A DNA stretch of 64,000 nt. Origin: Panacagrimonas sp965216805. Its GTDB lineage: Bacteria; Pseudomonadota; Gammaproteobacteria; Nevskiales; Nevskiaceae. The notes beneath the pieces are model-generated. The model was given only the letters and a program-made list of their open reading frames with translations. It was not told the DNA's origin and searched no databases. The position numbers and the translations under genes were made by a program. Of this stretch, positions 1 to 16,978 are shown one piece after another (within the stretch, counting starts at the first letter, position 1; each line of letters begins with the position of its first letter). The stretch lies in contig NZ_CBDCGN010000003.1 in NCBI RefSeq assembly GCF_965216805.1, positions 186,001-250,000 on the forward strand, given 5' to 3'.

Positions 1-617
1 TGCATGTGCAGCTCATGCAGTTCGTCACCCTGTCGTCCGGACGCATGGGCAAACGCAGCGGCAATTTCGTCACCCTGCAGGACCTGATCGACGAGGCAGG
101 CAAGGACGCCACGCGTTTCTTCTACCTGCTGCGCTCGCACGATCAGCATCTGGAATTCGACATCGAACTGGCGCGCTCGCAGTCCAACGACAACCCGGTC
201 TTCTACGTGCAGTACGCGCACGCGCGCATCTGTTCGGTGTTCCGCCAACTGGCGGAGCGGGGCCAGACCTTTGCCATGGAGGCGGCCGCGGCCAGCCTGC
301 ACCGCCTGAGCGAGCCGCAGGAAAAGCACCTGCTCACTGTCCTGCAGAAGTATCCCGAAGTGCTCGCAGCTTCGGCGGCCCAGTTTGCACCGCACCAGCT
401 GGCGTTCTACCTACGGGAGCTAGCCGATGCTCTGCACAGTTACTACAACGCCCACAAGTTCCTGACCACCCCGCGAAGTGAAAATCCCCCGGGCGGGGAC
501 CCCGAAGTCGATGACACCGAGTTGCAGACGGCGCGACTCGCCTTGATCGCGGCCACGCGACAAGTGCTGGGCAATGCGCTGGAGCTGCTTGGCGTTGGCG
601 CGCCCGAGTCGATGTGA
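1..617 (+). CDS. argS: Arginyl-tRNA synthetase, C-terminal part (5' end outside window)
   Basis: The frame is open from the left edge. The visible part starts just before the class I synthetase KMSKS-like loop, seen as GRMGKRSGN, followed by the ArgS-typical FVTLQDLIDEAGKDATRFF. The last ~120 residues form the DALR anticodon-binding domain, with a conserved ALHSYYNAHKF stretch near the end. The enzyme charges tRNA-Arg in the cytoplasm. About 200 of the usual 550-590 residues are present, so the catalytic HIGH region lies upstream of the window. A SPOR-domain gene follows on the same strand after 136 bp, an arrangement I recall from related gammaproteobacteria. Confidence 0.95.
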   Translation, partial: HVQLMQFVTLSSGRMGKRSGNFVTLQDLIDEAGKDATRFFYLLRSHDQHLEFDIELARSQSNDNPVFYVQYAHARICSVFRQLAERGQTFAMEAAAASLHRLSEPQEKHLLTVLQKYPEVLAASAAQFAPHQLAFYLRELADALHSYYNAHKFLTTPRSENPPGGDPEVDDTELQTARLALIAATRQVLGNALELLGVGAPESM

Positions 618-753
618 CGCAGACAGGACCCAACGCGATGACTTGGTTCGGCGGCGGCGTCACCCTCACCCTACCGCTCGTTGCACGAGCGATCCGCCGC
701 TATACCGCTGCGCGGGCGAGGGACGCATGTCGCGCTGCGCGAGGTGAGCGTTA

Positions 754-1368
754 ATGGCGCGCGATTACGTTGCCCGCAATCGTCGCCCGCCGCCACGACC
801 TGCCGGCCTGCCCGGCTGGGTATGGCTGGTTGCCGGGCTGTCGATGGGGCTGGTGATCGCCACCATCGTCTACATCGGCCGGCCGCCGCAGCCGCTGCCG
901 ATGAGCCAGCAGGCCCGCACGCCGACGGCGGCGGCAGCGGCCCGGCCCAAGGTGGAAATTCCGCCCGTGGAAACGCCTCGTTTCGATTTCTACACCCTGC
1001 TGGAGAAGGAGCAGGTCGTCGTGCCGGTGCAGGAACCCGAGTTGCCGCAAGCCGCGCCAGCGCCGGCCGCGCCGCCGCCCGCGGTCGAACCGCCCGAGAC
1101 CACAGTTTCGATTCCGGCGATGTCGGCTCCATCGGGCGCGCAGTATCTGGTGGTCGCCGGCGCTTTCCGCGAGGCGGACAATGCCGAAGAACACAAGGCC
1201 CGCTTGGCGTTCGCCGGCATCGAGTCCGACATCGAGCGCATCACCGGCCAGGACCGCCAGATCTGGCACCGCGTGCGCAGCGGCCCCTACAACCTGAGCA
1301 AGGCCGAAAACCTGATGGCGCAACTGCAGGCCAACGGATTCGAAGGCCGAGTCGTCAAGCTGCCCTGA
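754..1368 (+). CDS. SPOR-domain membrane protein (FtsN-like)
   Basis: A 204-residue protein with a short basic cytoplasmic N-terminus, one membrane helix at about residues 21-42, a Pro/Ala-rich periplasmic linker to about 125, and a C-terminal SPOR domain (about 130-204, with YLVVAGAF and WHRVRSGPY). SPOR domains bind denuded septal peptidoglycan, so a role at the division site is likely. The bitopic layout is that of FtsN, but I cannot tell FtsN from another SPOR protein. The ATG is preceded by GAGGTGAG at a suitable distance. It lies directly downstream of argS and convergent with the next gene. Confidence 0.85.
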   Translation: MARDYVARNRRPPPRPAGLPGWVWLVAGLSMGLVIATIVYIGRPPQPLPMSQQARTPTAAAAARPKVEIPPVETPRFDFYTLLEKEQVVVPVQEPELPQAAPAPAAPPPAVEPPETTVSIPAMSAPSGAQYLVVAGAFREADNAEEHKARLAFAGIESDIERITGQDRQIWHRVRSGPYNLSKAENLMAQLQANGFEGRVVKLP

Positions 1369-1396
1369 TCCCGAAGTCGAGCGACGCCTGGGTTGC

Positions 1397-2320
1397 TCAG
1401 ATTTTGAGCAACTGGAAGTTCAGGATGTAGCGCCCGCCGGGATCGCTGGAAAACGGCCGGCCCAGGCACAGCTGACCATTGCTGAGCAGCTTGAGCTCGT
1501 CTCCGAGCAGGCGGATGGGTGCCGAGGCGCCGATCTCGAATCGCACCCAGGTGCCGTTGCGGCTGATGTCCTGCACCACCCAACCCGAGTGCCGGCATAC
1601 CAGCCGCAGGTGCTGCGAGGACATGCGCTGTTCGGCGTCGTGGATACGCAGTTCGTTGAGGCCGCCCCGCCCGACGTTCAACGGTGGCGATGGTGCCACC
1701 AGCTGCAACTGGCGGCCCATGTGGTTCAGGATCAGCGCGGCACGCGTTTCGGTGGCCGCGGGCGGCGGCGCAAACTGAGTGCGCATCAGCGTCACCGCCT
1801 CGTCCCAGTCCAGGGTGTGGATCTCGATGTCGCCCAGCCCGCGGATCGGCCGCACCCCGTAAGGCCGGACCAGCCGGCGCAGATCCGGGGGCAGCATGGG
1901 AACCGTCTCCGCCGCCACGAACACGTAGCCGCCCAGTCCCGGCACCAGCTTGTGCAGGCGCGCGGCCACGTTTACCGCCATCCCCGATACATCGGGACGC
2001 CCGAGCACCTCACGAAACTCCACCACGCCGGCGTGCAGGCCGGCGTAGAGCTTGCGACCCACTGCACGAGCCGCGCGCTGGCTGTCGACGGCGACCTGGG
2101 CGGCATCGGCGACACAGCGATCGGGGTGATCGAACACCGCCAGCAGGCCGTCGCCGTCGGCCTTGAGCGCCTCGCCACCGCCCTGTTCGATCAACAGGTT
2201 CAGCTCGTCCAGCAGCGGGTCGAGCATGGCATCGGTGCGCGCGTCGCCGAAATTCGCCCGCAGCTCGGTGGCAGCGACGATATCGAGAAACAAGATTGCA
2301 GCGGTGCGGCGCTCGCTCAT
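1397..2320 (-). CDS. Class III adenylate cyclase with C-terminal FHA domain
   Basis: 307 residues. Residues 1 to about 180 form a class III nucleotide cyclase domain. The expected catalytic residues are visible: metal-binding D13 (LFLDI) and D57 (ADGDG), adenine-type K53 and D110, and the transition-state pair N117/R121 (VNVAARL). Residues from about 200 form an FHA phosphothreonine-binding domain, with LNVGRG, SSQHLRLV and DISRNGTWVR. The enzyme is therefore probably active and makes cAMP, with its output or location tied to a phosphorylated partner. There is no membrane segment, so it should be cytosolic. A cyclic-nucleotide-binding EAL protein lies 5 kb away. The phosphoprotein partner is unknown. 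Confidence 0.88.
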   Translation of the reverse strand: MSERRTAAILFLDIVAATELRANFGDARTDAMLDPLLDELNLLIEQGGGEALKADGDGLLAVFDHPDRCVADAAQVAVDSQRAARAVGRKLYAGLHAGVVEFREVLGRPDVSGMAVNVAARLHKLVPGLGGYVFVAAETVPMLPPDLRRLVRPYGVRPIRGLGDIEIHTLDWDEAVTLMRTQFAPPPAATETRAALILNHMGRQLQLVAPSPPLNVGRGGLNELRIHDAEQRMSSQHLRLVCRHSGWVVQDISRNGTWVRFEIGASAPIRLLGDELKLLSNGQLCLGRPFSSDPGGRYILNFQLLKI

Positions 2321-2429
2321 GGGACCGGCACGTAAGGGACCTGATCATCCTACCGGTGACGAGGGCCTTAGCCTATCGCGACCCCGACGGGCGCGTGACC
2401 AGGGTCTCATCTGGCGCATGCAGGCTCGC

Positions 2430-3215
2430 TCAGGCCGTCTCGAAGCCGTAGTAATCGCGCAGCAGCGCGTACAGGCGCGCGTGGTGCCGGGCCAATTCCG
2501 GACCACGCTGAAAGAACGCCTCGCTGACCACGCCGAAAAACTCGGCCGGACTCTCGGCGCCGTAGGGGTCCAGCACGCGTGGACGGCGGTGCCGGCGCAG
2601 CCGCTCGAACTCGGTCTGCATCACCTCGGACCACTCGCCGTAATCCGCCAGACGCGGCGCACCGTCGCCGGCACCGTTGTCGTCGTCCAGTTGGTGAGCG
2701 AATTCGTGCACCACCACGTTGACCTCGTCGCCGTCCAGGCCGGCTTCCACGTCCGGCCAGGACAGGATCACCCGATCGCCCTGCCAGGACTCGCCGATGC
2801 GCTCGTCCGGCTCGTCCGGCACCAGACCGAACTCGTCGGGTTCGGTGACCGGCACCAGGAACGGTCCGGGGTAGAGCAGCACTTCGCGCAACTGCGGAAA
2901 GGGCTCGGCACCCGGCCGCAGCACCAGCAGGCTCGCCATGCCGGCCACCAGCAGGCGCATTTCGTCGGTGACCTCCAGTCCGCCACAACCGACGAAGCGC
3001 TTCTCGCGCAGAAACCGCTGCACCTGCTCGCCGAAGCGCTCGCGCTGCGCGGGACTGAGCCGCGCCAGCCAGCCCAGCCGGTCTTCCAGCAGATCGCCGG
3101 CATCCAGCGGCGATCGATCCGGCAGGGGGTATTGCCGCGCACGCTGGCGGCGGCCGGCGAAGAAGAAGATGGCGGCCACCAGGGCAGCCAGTCCGATCAG
3201 GGCGTCGGCGGGCAT
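2430..3215 (-). CDS. mtfA: MtfA-family zinc-dependent peptidase
   Basis: 261 residues when started at the ATG at 3215. The longer open frame upstream is Arg/Ser-rich and overlaps the preceding small gene, so it was rejected. Residues 5-21 are hydrophobic, giving an N-terminal membrane anchor or uncleaved signal. The zinc site HEFAHQLD is at 170-177, and a downstream SEAFF glutamate is the likely third ligand. In E. coli MtfA is a peptidase that binds the glucose repressor Mlc; whether that role holds here is not shown. It lies 13 bp after a 53-residue membrane protein and downstream of uvrD on the same strand, probably one transcript. Confidence 0.85.
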   Translation of the reverse strand: MPADALIGLAALVAAIFFFAGRRQRARQYPLPDRSPLDAGDLLEDRLGWLARLSPAQRERFGEQVQRFLREKRFVGCGGLEVTDEMRLLVAGMASLLVLRPGAEPFPQLREVLLYPGPFLVPVTEPDEFGLVPDEPDERIGESWQGDRVILSWPDVEAGLDGDEVNVVVHEFAHQLDDDNGAGDGAPRLADYGEWSEVMQTEFERLRRHRRPRVLDPYGAESPAEFFGVVSEAFFQRGPELARHHARLYALLRDYYGFETA

Positions 3216-3228
3216 GGTCGGATCGGCT

Positions 3229-3390
3229 TCACCAGTAGCCCGATGGCCGGTCGGGTTCGTCCGGCTCCTCGGGCGGCGGCTTGCGCTTGAGTTTGCGCGC
3301 ACGCAGGTGCGAAAGCGCGCGCAGGGTTGCAAACGGCGCGGCCAGCATGGCGACGACGAACAGGATCAGCCAGATCGCTTCACTCGGCAT
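3229..3390 (-). CDS. Small membrane protein, 53 aa
   Basis: A 53-residue ORF starting at the ATG at 3390. It has one membrane helix (about residues 5-24), a basic segment ARKLKRKP, and an acidic/proline tail ending in GYW. It starts 11 bp after the uvrD stop and ends 13 bp before the MtfA-type peptidase start, so the three genes look co-transcribed. I do not recognise a family. The tight spacing and membrane-protein composition support a real gene; function is unknown. Confidence 0.6.
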   Translation of the reverse strand: MPSEAIWLILFVVAMLAAPFATLRALSHLRARKLKRKPPPEEPDEPDRPSGYW

Positions 3391-3400
3391 GAGCAGGCCC

Positions 3401-5659
3401 TTACAGACCGCGCAGGTTGGCAAAACCCAGCACCAGGCGCTTCACTCCCGCATCGCGGAATCGAACCTCGATCTGCGCCCGATCTCCGTCACCGTCGAAG
3501 CTGAGGATCACGCCCTCGCCGAACTTTGCGTGCTGCACGCGCTGGCCCAGGCGAAAGCCGCCCGGCCCCAGCCCGTCGCGGGGGGATGCCGTACGCGGCG
3601 AGGGCCGCGCCGAACCGTAGTCCCGACGGGCGCCGCTCCCGTAGCCGGCAGACGGCTCTCTGGCACCGAAAGCCGGGCGCAGCACGCCCGCACGCGGGCG
3701 GGTCTCCATCAGACACTCGGCGGGCACTTCCTTGAGAAACATGGACGGCGCGCCGATCTGCTCCACGCCGTGCACGCGGCGGATTTCCGCGTAGCTCAGG
3801 TACAGCTTGCGCCGTGCGCGGGTGATGCCAACGTAGAACAGGCGGCGTTCCTCTTCCAGATTGCCTTCGTCGACCGCGCGCATCGACGGGAACAGCCCGT
3901 TCTCGACACCGACGATGAACACCACCGGAAACTCCAGGCCCTTGGCCGCATGCAGAGTCATCAGCTGCACGCAGTCCTCGCCGGGGCCGGCCTGCTCCTC
4001 GCCCGACTCCAGTGCGGCATGGGTGAGAAACGCGGTGAGCGGATCGAGCACCGGCTCGTCCGGATCTTCCAGCGCGGCCCCCGCGTTCGGATCGCGCTCG
4101 AAGGAGCGGGCCGCACTGATCAACTCGTCGAGATTCTCGAGGCGCGCCTCGGCCTGTTCGCCCTTCTCCTTCTTGAAGTGCTCCTTGAGCAGGGTGCGCG
4201 CGATGACGAGTTCGGTCGCCTGCGACAGCGGCAGCGCACACGTCTCGCCGTGCAGATCGTCGATCAGCTTGAGGAACTCGGCGACCTTGCCGGCGGAGCG
4301 GCCAAGCTGACTCGATGCGTTCTTCGCCGCCATCCACAGCGACACCTGGCTGGCGCGCGCGATCTCGCGGAGCTTCTCCATGGTGGTCGCGCCGATGCCG
4401 CGCGTCGGCGTGTTCACGACGCGCTCGAAACTGGTGTCGTCGTCGCGGTTGTGCAGCAGCCGCAGATAGGCGAGCGCGTCCTTGATTTCCTGACGCTCGA
4501 AGAAACGCAGCCCACCGTAAATCCGATACGGGATGCGCGCGCGGATGAGGATTTCCTCCAGCACCCGCGACTGCGCGTTGGAGCGATACAGAATGGCCAG
4601 ATCCGCATGCCGGCAACGCCCGTCCAGGTGCTCGCGCAGACGGTTGGCGACGAACTCCGCCTCGTCGTACTCGTTGAACGCGGCATAGAGCTGGATCGCC
4701 TCGCCTTCGCCGCCGTCGGTCCACAGATTCTTGCCGAGGCGGTTGGTGTTCTTGGCGATCAGTCCGTTGGCGGCCTTGAGAATGGTGCCGGTGGAGCGGT
4801 AGTTCTGTTCGAGCTTGACGACTTCGGTGCCGGCGAAATCCTTCTCGAAGCGGATCATGTTCTCGATTTTTGCGCCGCGCCAGGAGTAAACCGATTGATC
4901 GTCATCACCGACCGCGAACATCGTCGCCGTGTCGCCCGCCAGCACCTTCAGCCAGGAATATTGCAGCGTGTTGGTGTCCTGGAATTCGTCGACCAGAATG
5001 TGGCGGAAGCGACGCCGGTAGTGCTGCTGGATCTCAGCGACATCGCGGGTCAACTCGAACGCGCGCAGCAGCAGTTCGGCGAAGTCGACCATGCCGGAAC
5101 TCGCGCAGGCTTCCTCGTATGCGGTGTACACGCGCTGATACTGGCGCTGGGTGTAGTCGCCCAGGTCGGACAGATGCTGCGGCCGTCGCGCTTCTTCCTT
5201 TTGCGCATTGATCCAGCCGGTGACCGCTCGCGGCGGCCACTGCTCGTCGGACATGTCCAGCCCCTTGAGCACGCGCTTGACCAGGCGTAACTGGTCGTCG
5301 GCATCGAGGATCTGGAAGTTCTGCGGCAGCCGCGCTTCTTTCCAATGCAGGCGCAGCATGCGATGCGCCAGGCCATGAAAGGTGCCGACCCACATCGACC
5401 GCACCGGTACGGTCACCAACTGCTCGATGCGTCCGCGCATCTCGTGCGCGGCCTTGTTGGTGAAAGTGACGGCGAGGATGGACAGTGGCGAGACGCCCTC
5501 CACCGCGATCAGCCAGCCGATGCGGTGCACCAGCACGCGCGTCTTGCCGGAGCCTGCACCGGCCAGCACCAGGCGGTGCTCGGGCGGTGCAGTGACGGCC
5601 TCTTTCTGCGCAGGATTGAGCGAGGCGACCAGCGGTGCGATATCGACGAGATCCTGCAT
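3401..5659 (-). CDS. uvrD: ATP-dependent DNA helicase II (UvrD)
   Basis: 752 residues, close to the family's usual ~720-750. SF1A helicase with Walker A AGAGSGKT (33-40), the GTFHGLAHRMLR region, Walker B VDEFQDTN, GDDDQSVYSWRGA, and motif VI VGITRARRKLYLSYA. The C-terminal ~50 residues (GFRLGQRVQHAKFGEGVIL) form the small C-terminal domain that contacts RNA polymerase in UvrD/PcrA. It unwinds DNA 3'-5' in mismatch and nucleotide excision repair. The ATG at 5659 is the natural start. It is followed closely by the 53-residue membrane protein and the MtfA gene. Confidence 0.95.
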   Translation of the reverse strand: MQDLVDIAPLVASLNPAQKEAVTAPPEHRLVLAGAGSGKTRVLVHRIGWLIAVEGVSPLSILAVTFTNKAAHEMRGRIEQLVTVPVRSMWVGTFHGLAHRMLRLHWKEARLPQNFQILDADDQLRLVKRVLKGLDMSDEQWPPRAVTGWINAQKEEARRPQHLSDLGDYTQRQYQRVYTAYEEACASSGMVDFAELLLRAFELTRDVAEIQQHYRRRFRHILVDEFQDTNTLQYSWLKVLAGDTATMFAVGDDDQSVYSWRGAKIENMIRFEKDFAGTEVVKLEQNYRSTGTILKAANGLIAKNTNRLGKNLWTDGGEGEAIQLYAAFNEYDEAEFVANRLREHLDGRCRHADLAILYRSNAQSRVLEEILIRARIPYRIYGGLRFFERQEIKDALAYLRLLHNRDDDTSFERVVNTPTRGIGATTMEKLREIARASQVSLWMAAKNASSQLGRSAGKVAEFLKLIDDLHGETCALPLSQATELVIARTLLKEHFKKEKGEQAEARLENLDELISAARSFERDPNAGAALEDPDEPVLDPLTAFLTHAALESGEEQAGPGEDCVQLMTLHAAKGLEFPVVFIVGVENGLFPSMRAVDEGNLEEERRLFYVGITRARRKLYLSYAEIRRVHGVEQIGAPSMFLKEVPAECLMETRPRAGVLRPAFGAREPSAGYGSGARRDYGSARPSPRTASPRDGLGPGGFRLGQRVQHAKFGEGVILSFDGDGDRAQIEVRFRDAGVKRLVLGFANLRGL

Positions 5660-5725
5660 CGCCCGATTTTACCGGTTCGCGCCGCCAGACTTTTCTGACG
5701 GGCAGGCCGCGCGCCCGTCGAAAGG

Positions 5726-6814
5726 TCAGGGCGCAGGCAGAATGCCGCGCTCGATGAAGTTGCCCAGCCAGTGGCAGAACATGTCCTCGGTATCGCAGAC
5801 CTCGGTGAAGCCCGCCTGGCGCAGCTTGATCGCGCTGACGAAGGCCGGCGGTGGCGGCGTGGTAGCCCCGTAGGCGAAGCAGAAGTCGGCGTAATGATGC
5901 GACTCGCCGACCAGCTCGGTCATCGTCACCGGGCGCAGCTTGTATTTGCGCACCACTGCGTCCCACACCGCCGCCTGCTCGGGAAGATAGGTCGCCATGG
6001 AGCGCGGCAGATCGGGTCCGGTCTTCACCCCCAGCGTGTCGGCCATGGCGGGCCACAGGTTGCGCCACTCGAAGACATCGCCGTTGGTGACATTGAAATG
6101 CTGCCCTGCCGCGGCCGGCGTCACCGCGGCCCAGGCGAACACACGCGCCAGCAGGCGCGCATCCACCGCTTCCCACACGTAGGAAATGCCGCCGGGAAAG
6201 CCGAAGGGCTCGCCCTTTTCGCGACACACCGCGGCATAGGCGCCGATGATGGGCGCGAGATTCATCGCCACGCCGTAGGCCGATCCGATGATCAGCTGCG
6301 GACGCAGGATGGAAAACCGGAACCCCGCCCGATCCGCGACGGCGCGCAAATAATCTTCCTGCAGCCAGTAGAAATTGTCGTGGGCATCGCGCGGTGCACG
6401 CTCGCGCGCAGGGATCGGCATCGGGTGCAGGTGAATGCCGTAGGCCTTGGTGCCCTGCAGCAGGCTGACATGCTGCAGATCGTTGGCAGCGCCCTGCAGC
6501 GGCTCCAGGCAGTTCTTGAGCATCGACAGATTGGTGTCCATCTGGTCGCGCTCCGACCAGCCCGCGATCAGGCCCGGCTTTTCGAACAGTGCGGCGTACA
6601 CCACATGGGTGATTCCGGCCAGTGCAGACAGCGCCTCACGGCTGGCCGCAGAATCGCGCAGGTCCACCGACAGATGCTCGAACGGCGAGCGGCTGGCAAC
6701 TTCGGGTTTGCGCCGCGACAAGGCGACGACCTGCCAGCCTTGTGCCAGAAACTCGTCCACCGCCGCCGCGCCGACCACCCCGCTGGCTCCGGCAATCAGG
6801 ACTTTCCCGGTCAT
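5726..6814 (-). CDS. SDR-family reductase of the PRISE (progesterone 5-beta-reductase/iridoid synthase-like) type
   Basis: 362 residues. An N-terminal Rossmann nucleotide-binding motif GASGVVG (9-15) is followed by the atypical PRISE catalytic pair: K123 in LQGTKAYG and Y149 in DNFYWLQEDYL, then FSILRPQLIIG. Plant and bacterial relatives reduce activated C=C bonds of enones with NADPH. The bacterial substrate is unknown and I do not assign one. It ends 67 bp upstream of the uvrD start, on the same strand. It is divergent from the cyclic-nucleotide/EAL gene across a 190-bp intergenic that must hold both promoters. Confidence 0.82.
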   Translation of the reverse strand: MTGKVLIAGASGVVGAAAVDEFLAQGWQVVALSRRKPEVASRSPFEHLSVDLRDSAASREALSALAGITHVVYAALFEKPGLIAGWSERDQMDTNLSMLKNCLEPLQGAANDLQHVSLLQGTKAYGIHLHPMPIPARERAPRDAHDNFYWLQEDYLRAVADRAGFRFSILRPQLIIGSAYGVAMNLAPIIGAYAAVCREKGEPFGFPGGISYVWEAVDARLLARVFAWAAVTPAAAGQHFNVTNGDVFEWRNLWPAMADTLGVKTGPDLPRSMATYLPEQAAVWDAVVRKYKLRPVTMTELVGESHHYADFCFAYGATTPPPPAFVSAIKLRQAGFTEVCDTEDMFCHWLGNFIERGILPAP

Positions 6815-7004
6815 GCTGTCTCCTCCAGGTTCTGTTTTATTGATCGCGTGAACGCTGAATGCCGGACCGTAACATGCAGGTGATTGTCGGACAATTCAGG
6901 CAGACATTGGTGCCGATGCGGCCACGCAGACGTGCCGGCCGTTCCTTCCCGCCCAGGTCTGTGTTCAAGTAGCCGACAGGCCCCGCCACATCCCAGGTCA
7001 GTCG

Positions 7005-8201
7005 GTGAGCAACCTGCACGCATCCGTCGGCGACGACCGCTTTCACCAGCGGCTGGAACCCGGCCAGTGGCTGTTCCGCGAGGGCGATGCCGGGCAGTGC
7101 GCCTGGGCCATCGAGGCCGGCTCCATCGAGGTGGTGATGGGCCGCGATGCGAATGAAACTGTCGTCGCCATCCTGGGCCCCGGCGAACTGCTGGGCGAGA
7201 TGGCCCTGATCGACGGCCGGCCGCGCACGGCGTCGGCGCGTGCCCGAGAGCCGACGCATCTGCGTCGCATCACGGCCGATCATTTCACCGACCGGCTGGC
7301 GCAGGCCGACCCTGTGCTGCGCGTGCTGCTCAAGGGCATTCTAGGCCGCTACCGGGATACCCTGGCGCCGACGACCGCGCAGGTCGCGAGCAAGCCGGAC
7401 GACCGTGACCGCGCCGAAGTGCTGACCCGCCTGCAGTTGGAGCACGACCTCGCGCTGGGGCTGGAGCGGGGCGAGTTCGAGCTGCACTACCAGCCGATCG
7501 TACGGCTGCAGGACCTGACCACCGCCGGGTTCGAAGCGCTGCTGCGCTGGAACTGTCCTCGACGCGGAAGGGTTGCCCCGGGCGATTTCATCGCGGTGGC
7601 CGAGGCCTCGGCGCTGATCGTAGACCTCGGCGTCTGGGTGTTCACCGAGAGCTGTCGTGCCTGCGCCCGGATGATGGCGGCCAGCGGTCGCGCGCCCATC
7701 CTCAATCTCAACCTGTCGGCCCGGCAGCTCATCCATCCCGGGTTGCAGTTGTCGGTGATGGAGGCTGCGCGCAGCGCCGCAGTGCCGCCTGCGCAGATCA
7801 AGCTGGAGATCACCGAGACCCTGTTGATGAGCGACTTCGAACCGATCTGCGCGGTGCTGCAGGATTTACGCGCCACCGGTTTCAAGGTCGCGGTGGACGA
7901 TTTCGGCACCGGCTATTCGTCGCTGGCGTACCTGCACCGCTTCCCGGTCGACACGCTCAAGATCGATCGCGCTTTCGTCGCTCGCCTGGTCGACGACGAC
8001 GCCAGTCGCAAGATCGTCGGCGCCATTGTTCACCTGGCGCAGGCGCTGCAGATGGATGTCGTTGCCGAAGGTGTCGAGACCGCCGCGCAAGCCGAGGTGT
8101 TGCGCGCCCTGGGCCTGGACTACGCGCAAGGCTACTTCTTCTCGCGGCCGCTGCCGGAACCGCAGGCTGCGCTTGCGCTTACCCGGCGCTGGACGCTGTA
8201 G
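7005..8201 (+). CDS. Cyclic-nucleotide-binding domain fused to EAL c-di-GMP phosphodiesterase
   Basis: 398 residues from a GTG start. Residues ~10-115 form a CRP-type cyclic-nucleotide-binding domain, with the phosphate-binding cassette GELLGEMALIDGRPRTAS. Residues ~140-395 form an EAL domain with its catalytic set visible: FEALLRW, NLNLSARQL, LEITETLL, DDFGTGYSSL, TLKID and AEGVET, so it should hydrolyse c-di-GMP to pGpG. The fusion suggests that cAMP or cGMP binding controls c-di-GMP breakdown. There is no membrane segment. It is convergent with rpoC across a hairpin terminator, and a cyclase gene lies 5 kb upstream. The ligand of the sensor domain is inferred. Confidence 0.9.
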   Translation: MSNLHASVGDDRFHQRLEPGQWLFREGDAGQCAWAIEAGSIEVVMGRDANETVVAILGPGELLGEMALIDGRPRTASARAREPTHLRRITADHFTDRLAQADPVLRVLLKGILGRYRDTLAPTTAQVASKPDDRDRAEVLTRLQLEHDLALGLERGEFELHYQPIVRLQDLTTAGFEALLRWNCPRRGRVAPGDFIAVAEASALIVDLGVWVFTESCRACARMMAASGRAPILNLNLSARQLIHPGLQLSVMEAARSAAVPPAQIKLEITETLLMSDFEPICAVLQDLRATGFKVAVDDFGTGYSSLAYLHRFPVDTLKIDRAFVARLVDDDASRKIVGAIVHLAQALQMDVVAEGVETAAQAEVLRALGLDYAQGYFFSRPLPEPQAALALTRRWTL

Positions 8202-8246
8202 CCTCGACCGGGCACCGACCGAAAAAGCGCGTCCCATTGTGCTGAC

Positions 8247-8279
8247 ACGACAAAGCCCCGCATCGCGGGGCCTTGTCGT
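8247..8279 (-). terminator. Hairpin terminator at the rpoC end
   Basis: The arms 8247-8261 and 8265-8279 form a 15-bp stem with one mismatch and a 3-base loop. Read on the minus strand the core is GCCCCGC-GAT-GCGGGGC followed by TTTGT. It sits between the convergent cyclic-nucleotide/EAL gene and rpoC, so it can serve both. The U-tract is short. It marks the end of the secE-to-rpoC transcription block. Confidence 0.75.
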
Positions 8280-8320
8280 ACAGCCTGCGGCTGATGTGCG
8301 GCCGTCAAGGCCGCCGCCGC

Positions 8321-12586
<4,266 letters not shown>

Positions 12587-12610
12587 GTTCGCTCCAACAA
12601 CTCGATTCTG

Positions 12611-12699
12611 CGTAGGGCGGGTTGGCGGTTTCACCGCGTAACCCGCCGTTTTGTCCGGCGGCTGGCGGGTACGGCGCTGCGCGCCTAACCCGCCCTACG
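12611..12699. repeat. GTAGGGCGG-type inverted-repeat element between rpoB and rpoC
   Basis: An 89-bp element bounded by a perfect 13-bp inverted repeat: CGTAGGGCGGGTT at 12611-12623 and its complement at 12687-12699. Inside are further small palindromes (GGCGG..CCGCC, GGCGCTGCGCGCC). It occupies most of the rpoB-rpoC intergenic. Related copies are at 21873-21938, 40183-40215 and 44566-44653. The type resembles REP/MITE sequences dispersed in GC-rich gammaproteobacteria. As RNA it would form a long hairpin between the two cistrons. Confidence 0.8.
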
Positions 12700-12707
12700 G
12701 TCTACGG

Positions 12708-16784
<4,077 letters not shown>

Positions 16785-16978
16785 TTCGACGGCACCTCGG
16801 GTTACGGCAATGGGCAATACAAGTCGGTATGCGTAAGCGCTTGGCGGTCGGGAACAGCACCGCGGCTGTCCTGCTTGCAAAGCGCTGAGGGCTAACGACT
16901 CGACGGCAACAGCCAAGCCGTCCGGGGAGAGAGCCCCCCGGACGGCCTGACGACAACTGGGACCGCGCGCGTCAAGAT

